This document shows positions 1-10,801 of a DNA stretch of 64,000 nucleotides, one piece after another (the first letter of the stretch is position 1; every line of letters begins with the position of its first letter). The stretch covers positions 2,644,800-2,708,799 of the forward strand of contig NC_087388.1 in NCBI RefSeq assembly GCF_963675165.1, in the 5' to 3' direction. The translations under genes were made by a program, and so were the position numbers. The notes under the pieces are model-generated. The model had not been told where the DNA came from. It saw only the letters and a list, made by a program, of their open reading frames with translations, and searched no databases. The stretch comes from Halichondria panicea (taxonomy: Eukaryota; Porifera; Demospongiae; Suberitida; Halichondriidae).

Positions 1-1
1 C

Positions 2-357
2 GTAGTACCACCAACGGAAGGACACACCCTATCAGACGATCTTTCACGTGTAAATCATCCAACGTTAATCTACCTGATTACTTGCAAAAAATGTAAAAAC
101 AATACGTCGATCTAACAACAAAACAACTGAATTATAGAATCTGTAGACACCGATCCAACATCACCCATAATCAACCCATCTACATTAGCAGACATTTCAA
201 TTTCAAGGATCATAATATACACCACCTCGCCGTACAAGCAATAGACCAAGCAGATAATCTCGAAGAACTAAAAAAGCTTGAACGCTTTTGGATTCTCACA
301 TTAGATACTGTTGTTCCAAAAGGTCTAAACGTAACTATCGGCCACGGTGCATTGTAA
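2..357 (+). pseudogene. Penelope-like element 3' end, GIY-YIG endonuclease remnant
   Basis: The plus strand reads as the C-terminal GIY-YIG endonuclease domain of a Penelope-like retroelement. It shows an IYLITCKKC stretch followed by QYVDLTT (the family's YxG position), then RHRSNIT, SRHFNFKDHN and a LERFWI block, and ends in PKGLNV before a TAA. In the family this nuclease nicks target DNA for reverse transcription. The frame changes once near position 98 (about one base lost), so the copy is broken, and the first base of the window cuts off the reverse transcriptase. The YVG glycine is replaced by Asp. Seen directly: the two-frame reading. Known: the domain order of the family. Inferred: that the element inserted here and decayed. 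Confidence 0.72.
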
Positions 358-1350
358 GATCTATGATTGATTGTATGTATGTATGTATATATGTGCTATA
401 ATAACAAATAAACATGTAAACAACGTCTAAATAAGTATACAATATGTACATACTAGATGGAGAAGGGTCCCCCACCACGCGGGGGGACCCTTCTCCATCG
501 GGGTCCCCCTGCCTGGTGAGGGAAAAACACACACACACACACTACTACATATTTATTTTGACTAATGCCTTGTGCTAACTCTAAGAAATGTAGAGACTAC
601 ACACACATGTCACCTAAATGTACATGTATAAGCATTAATTAAGCGTATACCACAAAAACTAGATAAGACCCTAGCTTTTTCCCTCCAAAGTACCACAACC
701 CAGTAGTCACATGAGATAAGTCCTAAGAGAGCCTCCATAACAAAGCCAAGTAAACTGCAGCAACCCACTCCGAAGAACATAAGATAAATGCTCTTAATAG
801 CTAAGCATACCCAAGGTACATAAGTATACTAAATTGGGTACTATTTAAGATTGTGGATACATGAACAAGATATCCTCACACCATTGAATAGCTAGGTAAA
901 CATACACAATATGTAATAATTATACATAATTACACTAAGCTGTGTACAAGTATCTATACTTAAGACTGTGGACGCAATGAACGAGCGGAGAGAGTTGGTA
1001 CAATCAAAGACCCTTTCCCGAATCTCAAGGTCGGGCATTCAAGTGCTTCTTTGTTTATCATTTGTCTGTGTGTTCTGTTTTAATTTTATTTTCTGTCCCC
1101 TGTGCCCCCCTCCCCCCCCCATTGCAAGTAGGGAGGCAAGTCTTTTGTAAAATACATGTACCCTGCACTTTTAAAACACCACAACCACGGTGTACGCCAC
1201 ATACAGCTTCCAGAACGCCCTCAAAACATAAACCCAAACCATTGCCTTACTACCATAAAAGCATACAAAACAAAAACCCCAAAATAATGGTACACCAAAA
1301 TTAATGAAGTTTACACATCACAATTAAGATCCACAAGTACATTACCACAA
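358..1350. other. non-coding stretch with microsatellites, no gene seen
   Basis: AT-rich sequence with a short TGTA-type microsatellite near 370, a perfect hairpin (456-499), a CA run near 528 and a poly-C stretch near 1107. Open frames here are short, low in complexity and unlike any family I know. Confidence 0.5.
456..499. repeat. GC-rich perfect hairpin
   Basis: GATGGAGAAGGGTCCCCC pairs with its reverse complement about eight bases later (481-499). It is an 18-19 bp perfect stem in otherwise AT-rich DNA. It may be the tip of a small palindromic element; no function is assigned. Confidence 0.8.
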
Positions 1351-2067
1351 TACCGTACCCTCGCGAAAATAAGCCCATCTTGAATAAACACCCATCCCCT
1401 CTTTTGCTTCGAAGTTCTTGCACAAGGGTATTTTCACTCGATTATAAGCCCATCCAGAATAAAGAGTTTGAGCATGCGCAGTAGCTAAATGCCACATGTT
1501 GACTATTAATTTTGGTGAAGAAAGGTAGTAGCTAGTACGACTATACTCCTTGCTGGACCAAGATCAGACATATAACTTTCTCTGTATGGATCTGTTTGCC
1601 CTTGAAGATGTATATGCAGGGAACAAGCAGTCCTATATGCAGAGAAAAGAAAACACAAAGTCCAAGAAAGTTATCATACAGGCCAATTTTGCAGGTGACC
1701 TTGCCTTGGTTTTCTGAAACAAAGTACCTGATAGCTGCTCTGTAGGAGTATGACCTACCATCCTTTGGGAAGTTTCTGCTACATCTGACATCGACACAAG
1801 TGACAAGCAACGAATAGAGTCAAGAGTCCACTTCTTCATGTTCATTCTCTTGTCATGCTTTAATCAGCATTAGTTTATAACATGTTGTTGTCAATGAAAT
1901 GTTCATACTATGTATTAAAATGATCATAATTATAATTATAGAGCAAAGTGTAAACCTCAATTTGAGGCCGCGGGTGGGCATATATTCGAATGAAAACTCG
2001 CCGTTCACGATTAAACGCCTAGACTTCTTGCAGAAAAGGGTGGGCGTATTTTCGCGAGGGTACGGTA
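1351..2067. mobile_element. ~717 bp MITE-like element with ~105 bp terminal inverted repeats
   Basis: The outer 28 bases, starting TACCGTACCCTCGCGAAAAT, return inverted at 2040-2067 with about 26/28 identity. A second inverted block lies further in: a TATTTTCACTCG-type motif at 1427-1455 and its partner near 1957-1995. The arms therefore extend to about 105 bp and contain sub-terminal direct copies of a CGAAAATAAGCCCA motif. The interior has only short frames (the longest at 1541-1845, minus, unrecognised), so the copy is non-autonomous. Confidence 0.7.
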
Positions 2068-2336
2068 CACAAGCCTGCCCCATTACATAAAGAAACATCA
2101 CATGATAATCCTAAAAATAGTCTATCAATCTCCTCTCCACCTGGCCTACCTGAAAGATGACAAGTGAGCTAATTGCATGCACACACTTTAAATACTGATA
2201 TATATATATATATATAAGGTATACAGTAAGTAAGGTAACAACAGAGATGGGATTCCAAATGAAAATTCAGAATTGAGCATTCCGTGTTGAATAAGATAGG
2301 ACGTGTGGTTGAAAGCCATCATCCACCCTATACCCT

Positions 2337-2880
2337 TTGTATACCTTCTATAAACACACACACAGTATCCCTCCTGCGGCTACGCCTCAAGGCATAATGA
2401 ATACAATGCACATCACTTGCATAGCCATAACTTTGCTCTCACTAGCAACAAACTATCTATTGCTGCAGATAACACCCACCCTTAATCGCATGGCAATTGC
2501 ATGTACAGACGGCCAAGTTCATTACACACGCCAGCTACCAACACCTGGCAACAACCCAGCAGCCTGTGTCTGTGTAGCACAAGCACAAGATGATGACACA
2601 GAACAACAAGGAAAAGGTTTAATCATCCATGACCACTTTAGGAGGCAACAAACCACCAAGCACAGACAGAGCCCGTGCTTTCCTCCACGATCAACAAAAA
2701 GAAGGAAAGTTCCCTGGAAGAGGTTACCAAAATATACAAGACAAAGTAAAAACAATGCTTGCTCGTGATTGGACTATAGTGTTAGTGTACATTGTTTTGT
2801 TTATTATCATGTTTAGGGTAATGATTAATTATTGGTCAACAATAAGCACACTTGGCCCTCCTGGGACTTCGTTACAATAA
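2337..2880 (+). other. two overlapping unrecognised ORFs, doubtful gene
   Basis: A 143-residue frame (2337-2768) overlaps an 83-residue frame (2629-2880) that ends in a hydrophobic stretch, TIVLVYIVLFIIMF, able to span a membrane. Neither matches a family I recognise, and there are no clear splice sites. The tail of the second frame enters a tandem repeat. This could be chance or a worn transposon gene. Confidence 0.12.
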
Positions 2881-3075
2881 GCACAGCCCATGGCTACTAT
2901 ACTGCGGCCCTCCTGGTTAGGCTAGGACTTTGTTCTTTTTCAACAGGAGACATTTCCATGGCTAGTATGCTTGGCCCTCCTGGCTAGGGTAGGAATTTGT
3001 TCTTTTTCAACAATAAGGCAGGAGAAATTAATTTGGTCACAGCCCATGGCTAGTATTGCTTGGCCCTGCTGATTA
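2845..3075. repeat. imperfect tandem repeat, ~85 bp unit
   Basis: About three worn copies of a unit containing CTTGGCCCTCCTGG, a TAGGACTTTGTTCTTTTTCAA block and CCATGGCTAGTAT. The copies differ by indels. Confidence 0.6.
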
Positions 3076-3269
3076 ATACTGATTACTTTCTTCCCTGTAG
3101 CCATCTCTTTTTGCAGAAAAGTGGCCTGCATATCAAGAACCTCAAAGTGTGCATGAATGTTTATCTCAAGGGGGGGGGGGGCTTGGTTGTGTTGACAGTT
3201 CCTGTCATCTCAGTTATAGATCAGCTTAGCTGGTACTGGTAGCACATTAATTTAAAATAATTATGACAA

Positions 3270-4090
3270 GTCAGGCTGAAAACAACAACAACGTGACGTA
3301 TTGGCCAACCAGACAATCAAAATCGCTGACTACGAAAATTGCCGGCCTATATTAAGGATGGCTACTATCACAATGCAGTGACAAATCAGATGCACCAGGC
3401 TGAAGACAACAACAACCAGCATGATGTATTGACAACCAAAATCGATGGATCACGGCAGGAGCATATTACAGAAGGAGCGTCTAACTGTGAATGGGTTCGG
3501 AAATCACATCTTGTGTGCTTTCGTAAACGCCGCATTGCCTTATAAGAGTGTGTGTAAGTACTGTGTACATAAATTACAGACCGCGGTCAGCCTGTGAATA
3601 TCATTATAAACGGATTTTGTATGTAGTGCAGCAGCAGGAGAGCTAGGTTGAGCCAGAAAGAGCTAAAATGAATAGCTAGATCTTTGATGGATGTTAATAT
3701 ACATCATGGAAGAGACTGTCATTGGTGAGGTACAGAAAGTTCTGTAAATAGGACCATATCCAGTCACTTTGTACAGAGAAAGTTTGCTAGACTTAGACTA
3801 ACACATACTAGGCGTTTTTTTTGCAGTAGAGAGTCGGTTTTTAGAAGAGAGTTTACTTCCAGGTCTATAGCTAGCTAGCTAGCTGTAACTTTTCACTTTT
3901 ATTGACCTATGCTTGGTAAAAGTGCACCGTCAGCTGAATTAGCACTCGCCCGCAGACCCACTTAGTGGTTTTGCATATAAGGTCATGCTTTGCAAACTTC
4001 CACGAGATGCGATTCCCGAGGTAAGACGCTCCTTCTGTAATATGCTCCTGATCACGGGGATATCAAAATTGCCGGCCTACAATGAAACGA
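3270..4090. repeat. composite repeat with direct and inverted blocks
   Basis: A CAGGCTGAARACAACAACAAC block occurs twice in direct order (about 3270-3330 and 3375-3440). AAAATTGCCGGCCTA occurs at about 3336 and 4065. A block of roughly 100 bp from 3446 (GGAGCATATTACAGAAGGAG) returns inverted at 3975-4057. The layout resembles a decayed terminal-inverted-repeat element. No coding capacity is recognised inside it. Confidence 0.55.
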
Positions 4091-7000
4091 GGTCTTACAT
4101 ACGCCCGAGGAAACCGGCATACATGGATTAGCAAATGCTAATCGTGTGTATTGGCACCACTTCCTGTTCGCTATGCTTGGAATCAGTGCATGCTAACACT
4201 CGACTCGCATGCAATGGTATGCTATTGTGTGCAAGAGAGTCTTACAAGCACTGGCGATAAAATAGCAAATGTTTGTGTGCTGAAAAGTTGTGAGGAGCTT
4301 GAAATAAAGTGTTGTGATTGGCCTATGAGCATCATCGAGCAAAGTGTGTGGTTTGGAGTGCCTCATTTGCACAGGATTGGTACAGGATTGGTACGAAATG
4401 AAATGTTTCACTCATAGACTTAGTAGATTTACACTGTTCCCTCGAATGTTTCTTTCAGTAATTTCCTCTCTTCAATTTTTTTTTACATTTTGAACTTCAG
4501 CCATGCCTTTGCTTCATGCTTGCCAAATACAGAATTGTTTAATACAACGTTTCTCATCCCTCGTGTTTTATCGACATGATGTGTTTTGATTTTATCCGCT
4601 TCCATCAAATTCAACTTGGTTTTTGTTTTATGTTCTGATAAAAACTTTTTTCAGAAGAATGCAACAATTAAAGTGAAGGAATATTAATCCCGTACACGGG
4701 TGACACATGTATTTAAAAACAAATAAATGAAAGGATGAAGAACAGAGTTGGGTTGAGTCCTGACTCAGCTCTCGCAAGGACTAGAGTGGCCGCATCTTAA
4801 CCTCGTGCCTCTGATACATCTAATAAACACCATTTTGCAAGGAGGGAGGCTTCGGCTTCTTTGGCCATGCCACCAGTTTATTCTTTCATGTGGAATTCTT
4901 TACTGGTGCCCTTGTTGGATATGGGGTGTGAGGATTAAACACTCCGATGTACATGTAAGGATCGACTTACATTTTGTTAGCCTATTAGCCTAAAAAGTAT
5001 ACAAAAATAATTGTCTTGTGTTGTATTCAGTAACTGAATATTGAACATAATGAAACAAAGGACCGTTACGTTTGCACCAAACTATTGGTTTGTGAAGTTG
5101 CAATAATACATATACAGTATAGCTACAAGCTTCTCTCAAAGCTTTGCACAAAAATATCAATGGTAACATTGAGACCCCTAGCAAGCCTAGGTGAGATTAA
5201 CGTTGGCATGATCGATAGAGGACAGCATATGGCACTGGATGCTAGTGGCAGTAAATCTCAAGATGTGAATTGAGTTATTGATTGTAAGCGTAAGTTGTTG
5301 GTGTGAGGGTTAAACACTCTGATGTACATGCAAGGATCAACTTGATATTTGTGTTAGCCTAAACGTCTTGTGGTGTATTCAGTACTGAATATTGAACATA
5401 ATGAAACGAGGAATTCAGCCAATGTGCAGTAACACTTCCTTGGTGATGAGCCGCTTCCTGCGCACAATTTAAATGTAAAACGCTGATGTCATCACTTATC
5501 AAAAGCACTATAATTGTACCTATTACCACATTCTTGAGCGAAAGTAAAGCATGGCGAGAGGCAGTAGAGCACAGTAGCACAGCACAGCTTGCAGCAATCG
5601 TTATATTCTTCGTTTCCAAATGATACTCACTATCAGTAGCCTCGTCACAAAGGCGCTTACTACCCTGCATGCTGGTGCTAAGCAGATACTAAAGAGGAAG
5701 TTTGAAATAGCTTGATCTGTTGTCTTTTGTGAAGATGGCACCCATTTGTGAGCCGGTACAGTGTCAACCCCGGGTCTGGCTACAAGAACAATCAGGCCTT
5801 CAGCGAATCATGCAGACTCCTTTATTGACAATTAATGACCTAGACTTTGATTTTTGTAATGTGTTTTTATTCCGTATAAGCAATTGCTAATTTTATTTTC
5901 AACAGCAGTAACAAAAATACGAGCTAATAATTATTGTGAATGGAGATGTGCTTTATTCCGTGTACTGTGGGATATTAAAGGTCAGTTTTGTTTACATTTT
6001 GCATATTAATTTCTCTATAATTATTACACTTCTCCTCTCCCTCTTGTTTGCTTTAGGGAAACTCCAGTTGTTCACTATACGCTGTAAAGTCTGGTCTGTT
6101 ATGCTTTCATATTCATAAGAAACAATGGTCTTAATGTAGAACTGCTTTTATTAGGAATGCCACACAAAAAGAGACCACCAGCATCACAAAAGAGCAGCAA
6201 GAGATAAACTTGTGCCGGAGGCAGAAACTTTCTGAGAAAGAGTCCGCATATGATGACGTGCCCCCTGATACTGATTATGGAACCAACTATCATTGTCATC
6301 ATCTCAAAAATATTCAAGATGCTAACTTCTATCAGATAAATAGTTTCCTCTTTAATTAATAATTGTCATAACATTATACAAATTACCTCTTCTGGAGGAA
6401 CATAAAATATGGCATTATAGCGCAGCTTGCACCACTCGTTTTACTCTAATAATTAGAACTATATACACATGCTAGAGCAAATTAAATCGTCCATCTCCAC
6501 TTTGTGCAGTTGGCACTGGTGTATGTTCGGTTGTGACAGAAAATAAAATAATGTTCAGATTCAACAAGATGATGAATACATTGTTATAATGGTCGGCAGT
6601 CGGCCCTTTACCGATCATTTAGTGCACGTGACCGGTCAATTTGCCATGTGCCCGGTCAATATTTAGTGCTAGTACTAGTTCCGTATATCTGAAGGCTAGA
6701 AGGAGCAGGAATCTAGTTAGTATTGCTACTTTTGAAACGTGAAAACAGAAATGATGGACTCCAGAGGAGGTGGGAAGTGTGTCACCAGTCACATGGCAAT
6801 GGAATGTGTGGCATACAATGTTTTCGTTATGCTCTTGACCTTTAACCTTTCCTTACATTTCAGTGTAGCTATGGTGCCTGTGGTAGATCTACTCTCTAGC
6901 AAGCTCACATCACCTTCTAGTAAACTTGAATATTGTAAACTGTGATGGAAGATGGCAACCAACCTGAGTTAAACCTCCCTAGACTGCTCTCCGTAGTAGC

Positions 7001-7604
7001 TTATGTAACCACTAGGTTTGATAGTTAGTAGTATCCTTTCACTACATGATAGCTAAGATTTTAGAGAAAATTACCATGGGATTGCTGCTGTTTTGGCTAC
7101 TTGAAGATCCTCACTTTTCATGACAAATCCTGGTCTAAATCTTTGTGGTTAAACCTGGATTGTTAGCGCACGTACGTACATGATGCGTGTCCTACCTCCT
7201 CCTCTGGTGCCAAGCAGCATAGAAGAACCATCTTGTTGAGTCACTCAAGGAAAAAATTGTAAGCATTTTGATGGATGGCTACACACCTATATGTCAGGCC
7301 ATCGATCAGAGTATATGGTAGGACATTATGTCCTTTCGATTCTAAATCCTTATAATTAGCACTGCATTGTATCACGCACTTGTTCTCGAGTGATAGCTAT
7401 CTCAACCATGCAGCATTGATTGCTTCGAGCTGCTGTGCTGGCTGTTATTGGGCTATCATATTTATAGTTTTGATAAGACATTACTGACAATAAGTTTAAC
7501 ACTAACTGCTTTCCCTTAAAACAAAAAAACATCTTTAAAATATCATGAACCATGCATTTAAAATCACTTGTAACTAGACCCTGAGGGTACCATGACACCA
7601 TCAT
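4091..7604. other. no gene recognised; one dispersed direct repeat
   Basis: Short frames only; none shows family motifs or convincing splice structure. It contains a diverged direct repeat (4925-5063 and 5300-5420). A short AT-rich frame at 5359-5670 (minus) has a hydrophobic stretch but reads largely through that repeat. Confidence 0.4.
4925..5420. repeat. pair of ~120-140 bp direct repeats
   Basis: GGTGTGAGGATTAAACACTC to GAACATAATGAAACAAAGG (4925-5063) recurs at 5300-5420 in the same orientation with substitutions and a small deletion. The two copies bracket about 240 bp. Confidence 0.7.
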
Positions 7605-7605
7605 C

Positions 7606-7712
7606 ATTAGCCTCGATTCCAGGCCGCTCTCAATTGAGAAAGACGGCCTGGTATACATTGTCTGCGCATGCGTCAGTTGCCCCAAGAATCTTGGGGATCG
7701 AGATATCTTAGT
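7606..7712. mobile_element. hairpin MITE of the TAGCCTCGATTCCAGGCC family
   Basis: It starts TAGCCTCGATTCCAGGCCG, folds on itself through CTCTCAATTGAGA, and continues through CCTGGTATAC and GCGCATGCG to a CAAGATTCTTGGGGATC end. The same signature recurs at least a dozen times in the window (for example near 13930, 34700, 37058, 39833, 42470, 46332, 50818, 51390, 52410 and 56125). This copy is the short, internally deleted form. Confidence 0.7.
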
Positions 7713-7827
7713 AAATTAGTCAGTATAATTATTTTATTCCGTGTTTGGTTTTGTATAACATGATTGTATATTTATAATGATGTCATTACACAAGAATTCT
7801 AGTTTTATTGTGATGGCTACTTTCTAG

Positions 7828-8186
7828 TCTGCTCTTGCTCACGCTCTCTCCTGTGTTGGAAAGCCGGATCTGGTCCTAAAGGACAAGCAGCTCGAGGCGC
7901 TGAAGTACTTGTATGATGGGAGCGACGTATTTCTGTGGGTACCTACAGGCTATGGCAAGTCTATCTGTTTCCAGGCGTTACCCTTCTTGTTTGATGTGAA
8001 GCTTGGTAGAGTCTCTGCTCCCCCATCTGAGCGTAGTGTTGTGCTGGTGATTAGTCCTCTTGTATCTCTGATGGTGAACCAAGTCAGCCTTCTTCAGAGT
8101 GTTGGCGTGCCTGCTGCCATTCTCTCTGGTAACAAGGGTGTGGACAAGAAGTATCAGGCTGTTGGCAGTGACATTAGTGAAGGAAA
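7828..8186 (+). pseudogene. RecQ-type DNA helicase exon fragment
   Basis: After a CTTTCTAG acceptor the frame reads a RecQ-type N-terminal helicase block. There is a Q-like region (LKDKQLEALKYL), Walker A motif I as VPTGYGKSICFQALPF, and motif Ia as VVLVISPLVSLMVNQ followed by GVPAAILSG. A good donor (GGAAA/GTATAT) ends it at 8186. The next expected blocks (DEAH box, motifs III-VI) are not found downstream, so only about 120 of the usual 350-400 helicase residues are present. Family members unwind DNA 3'-5'. Here the fragment lies convergent with, and touching, the DUF6589 gene, so I read it as transposon cargo or a worn copy, not a host gene. Confidence 0.7.
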
Positions 8187-8243
8187 GTATATACCGTCTT
8201 TTCTACAGTTCTTTGGATTCCATCACTACCTTGACAACCGTGT

Positions 8244-10366
8244 TTAGGTCATTGTCATTGGATTTGCGAGCATGTGCCGTTCCCTGTGGATGGATATTTG
8301 TCTGGCTGTCGTAACGGTTTGCACACGGCCCGTGCTGCCCTCTTGAGTAAAATTCGAACCCATATTACCAACGATATCTTTGAAGAGACTATTAATAAAA
8401 TTATGTTCATTATGTAGGTCACATGGAATGTTGTGACCGTTGCCCCCGTGTGTGTTTACGAAACGATCCCACGTAATTTGACTTACAACATGTGGAGGGA
8501 GTGCAAACGAAGTGCCTCAAAAGCATATTTGGTACGTCTGTCAGCGTAAAAATGCATTAAGAACACTTTCCAGCATCTCAGCACTCTCTCTCCATCACTC
8601 CAGCCATCAAGGAATTCGGCCATGTAGTGACAAAGAACACGGCTGTAGTTGTATACACCATCACCTGATTCCTCAACCGTCTCGCCTAGAATGGCTTCAG
8701 ATACAATTATCGACTATCGTTGTGGCCAATTGTTTTGTTTCAAATCGACGGTGGTCGATTGTGGCAGAGAGTCGTCGGGACTTTCAAGGCCAAGCACTTC
8801 CAATGCTTTAGCCACGATATGCCCATCGTAGATGATGAGACTGGAATCCTGACATGCGTGCATGTTATCCTTGGGTACTCTTGCCTCTGGGAGCCGTCGG
8901 AGTTGCGTCAGAAGATGAGTCAGTGTGCCATGGTCTCTTGAGCTTGTCGAAAACAGATGTTTCCAGACATTCTACACAAAAGGGTACCACATTTTAATCA
9001 TGTGTGTTTGTGTGATGCTAGCACTTAATTACATTTCGTAGCCAACTTGTACTTCGATTTCAGTGCACTGGGTAGATTAAAAAATAGTGTACGTGTGACA
9101 TGTCTGTGAGCCAGTTAATTACATGCTTTTTTGTAGCCTTTTGATTTCTAGTGTACTGTAAATACATTTGTAGAAATATCTTTTCGTATTGTTTCTTACC
9201 ATTAGGATATTCATCAAACAATGCCAGTCTTCTGCACACGGCACCCAGTCTGCCTCTCTGTGTGTCGGAGTCCATCAAATGTTGCTGGCTGCACCGCTGT
9301 CTTTCAACAGTCAAGTAGTCTCCACCAGATGGTCTTATCTTGGAGCTGTCACCAAGGTAATCATGCATTTCCCTCATAATATCGATCATATCAGCCCCCT
9401 TCGTCTCGTTCGTGTGAAGTACATCCAGTACGATCGCTTCAGACTTTGTAGCCATTTCCTTGCTGTGTGCGTGTGCTATATGGGAGCACACACTAGGCGC
9501 GTACTTCTGCAGACACTTGATGTACTTGCAAACCGTTCTGCTTACAAGAACTATTAAATTTTGTTTGATGCTTTGTACGTCATCCTCTGTAGGTACACAC
9601 TGGTCAGTGCTCACAGATGTAACCTTAGGAGGTGAAAAGTCAGTTGGAGACGGTGGGTGAATAACTCTGCTTTTGACAGCTAGTATGCTATACATCTGAA
9701 CGAGGTGACTATGATGGTCTGAGCGGATGTCACGTACTACTTTCCTCTTTGCTACGTTGTCACCAACGAACTTGAAGTCTTCTCCACTCTCGATCCAGCG
9801 CTCTAAGGGCTCCCTGTGACGTTTGCTGATCTCGACCACCAAGCTAAGCTTTGCTGGATAGCTGATGCAAACATTCAGATGGTTCAGTCTCAGGTACACC
9901 TTTGTAATTGTGATTGTGCATGTGTGGTGTATCATTTGTAAGTGTATCAATATTACTTTTAATTCAGTACAGCGTATAGGTACTGTACATTAATAATTGA
10001 CCTGTTTAATTAGGTCTGGAAGCTCACATTCTTGGCGACTCGGGAGTTAAAACTAGCGAAAGGAGTGACTGAACACCGACCATTTGTGTTTCATTCCTTG
10101 AATAGAATTGCTGCTGCCAAACACATGCCTGGATGATGTGCCGCTCCCTTCCTCCGAGAGTTACGGTGGTCTGAATACGTCACAACTGTCTCCAATATCT
10201 GAAAAAGAATTGGACAAACTGTCTTCAACTCTTTAATAAACCAATCCCAAGAAAATGTCTCCAGCCGGACTGATGTGACCTTTCGAAAAACGGAGACTGG
10301 TTGAATACTATCCACATGACTAGTGAAGGACAGGGAGGACGCTCTAACTGGTGAGTTTACTGTCAT
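8244..10366 (-). pseudogene. DUF6589-type transposon protein gene, multi-exon, decayed
   Basis: Read from right to left, the minus strand shows family blocks in order. First come TFSWDWFIKEL, CLAAAILFK and, after a one-base frame loss near 10097, RNETQMVGVQSLLSL. A GTGAGC donor follows at about 10027. The next exon starts near 9900 with LNHLNVCISYPAKLSLV and runs to GGDYLTVERQRC and FDEYPNG, with a GTAAGA donor at 9200. From about 8970 come SRDHGTLTHL, an in-frame TAG at 8714-8716, DGVYNYSRV, GERVLRCWKVF and, after a frameshift near 8489, ITWDRFVNTHGG and HNIPCDLHNEH, ending at a TAA (8244). These match what I know of DUF6589 proteins, which are repetitive in cnidarian, sponge and fungal genomes and whose biochemical activity is unknown to me. 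At least two frameshifts and one stop make it a pseudogene. More 5' exons may lie near 10530. Confidence 0.72.
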
Positions 10367-10653
10367 CTGCATTGTATATTATAGGTATTTAATTAAATTT
10401 AATTATCGCTTAATTACCATCACTTGGACGCCATAAACACAGGTTGTTTTCTCTAGCTCTACCTCTATGATACAATTTATGTTCAGTCATGTGTGTAAAC
10501 TTTCATCTATTTGCACTTACCCGCTGCAGGAACATTGGCTCCATGTGATGGAACGTTTGTCAAATGAGCTGAACTAGAACACGGTGTATCTATTAGTAAT
10601 ATTCACATAATTATTCAAGTAGTTTGTGCATTGAATGTATTTTAAGTATTATT
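10367..10653. other. non-coding; possible further 5' exon of the DUF6589 gene
   Basis: On the minus strand a CTAGTTCAG acceptor near 10573 and a GTAAGTGC donor near 10527 bracket about 45 bases that can be read as a Ser/Pro-type linker. This is weak evidence for one more small exon upstream of 10366. Nothing else is seen. Confidence 0.2.
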
Positions 10654-10801
10654 TAGAACACACCTAGCCAAGATTAAGTGTTTTAATCTGGATGGCCTCG
10701 AGGTTAACGTGGTGCTCGAGGCGCAGCCGAGTGCATTACGTAACCGAGAGGCCATCCGAGTGCACCAGATTAAAACACGTGACTTGGCTAGGTGTGTTCT
10801 A
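10654..10801. mobile_element. 148 bp hairpin element
   Basis: TAGAACACACCTAGCCAAG at the left end pairs with CTTGGCTAGGTGTGTTCTA at the right (GACTTGG versus AAGATT at the inner edge). Pairing continues inward through GTGTTTTAATCTGG and GATGGCCTCGAGGTTA. It sits about 110 bp upstream of the Crypton start codon, so it may have landed in that element's leader. Confidence 0.75.

Noticed and set aside
8247-8300. A plus-strand GTCATTGTCATTGGATTTGC stretch that looks like a worn RecQ DEAH box (V-I-V-I-D...)
   Set aside because: The same bases read as the end of the DUF6589 frame on the minus strand, whose flanking blocks are far better conserved. The DEAH reading needs an extra base change in nearly every codon.
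9189-9660. Plus-strand frames of 122 and 66 residues
   Set aside because: Antisense shadows of the DUF6589 exon, without family features.
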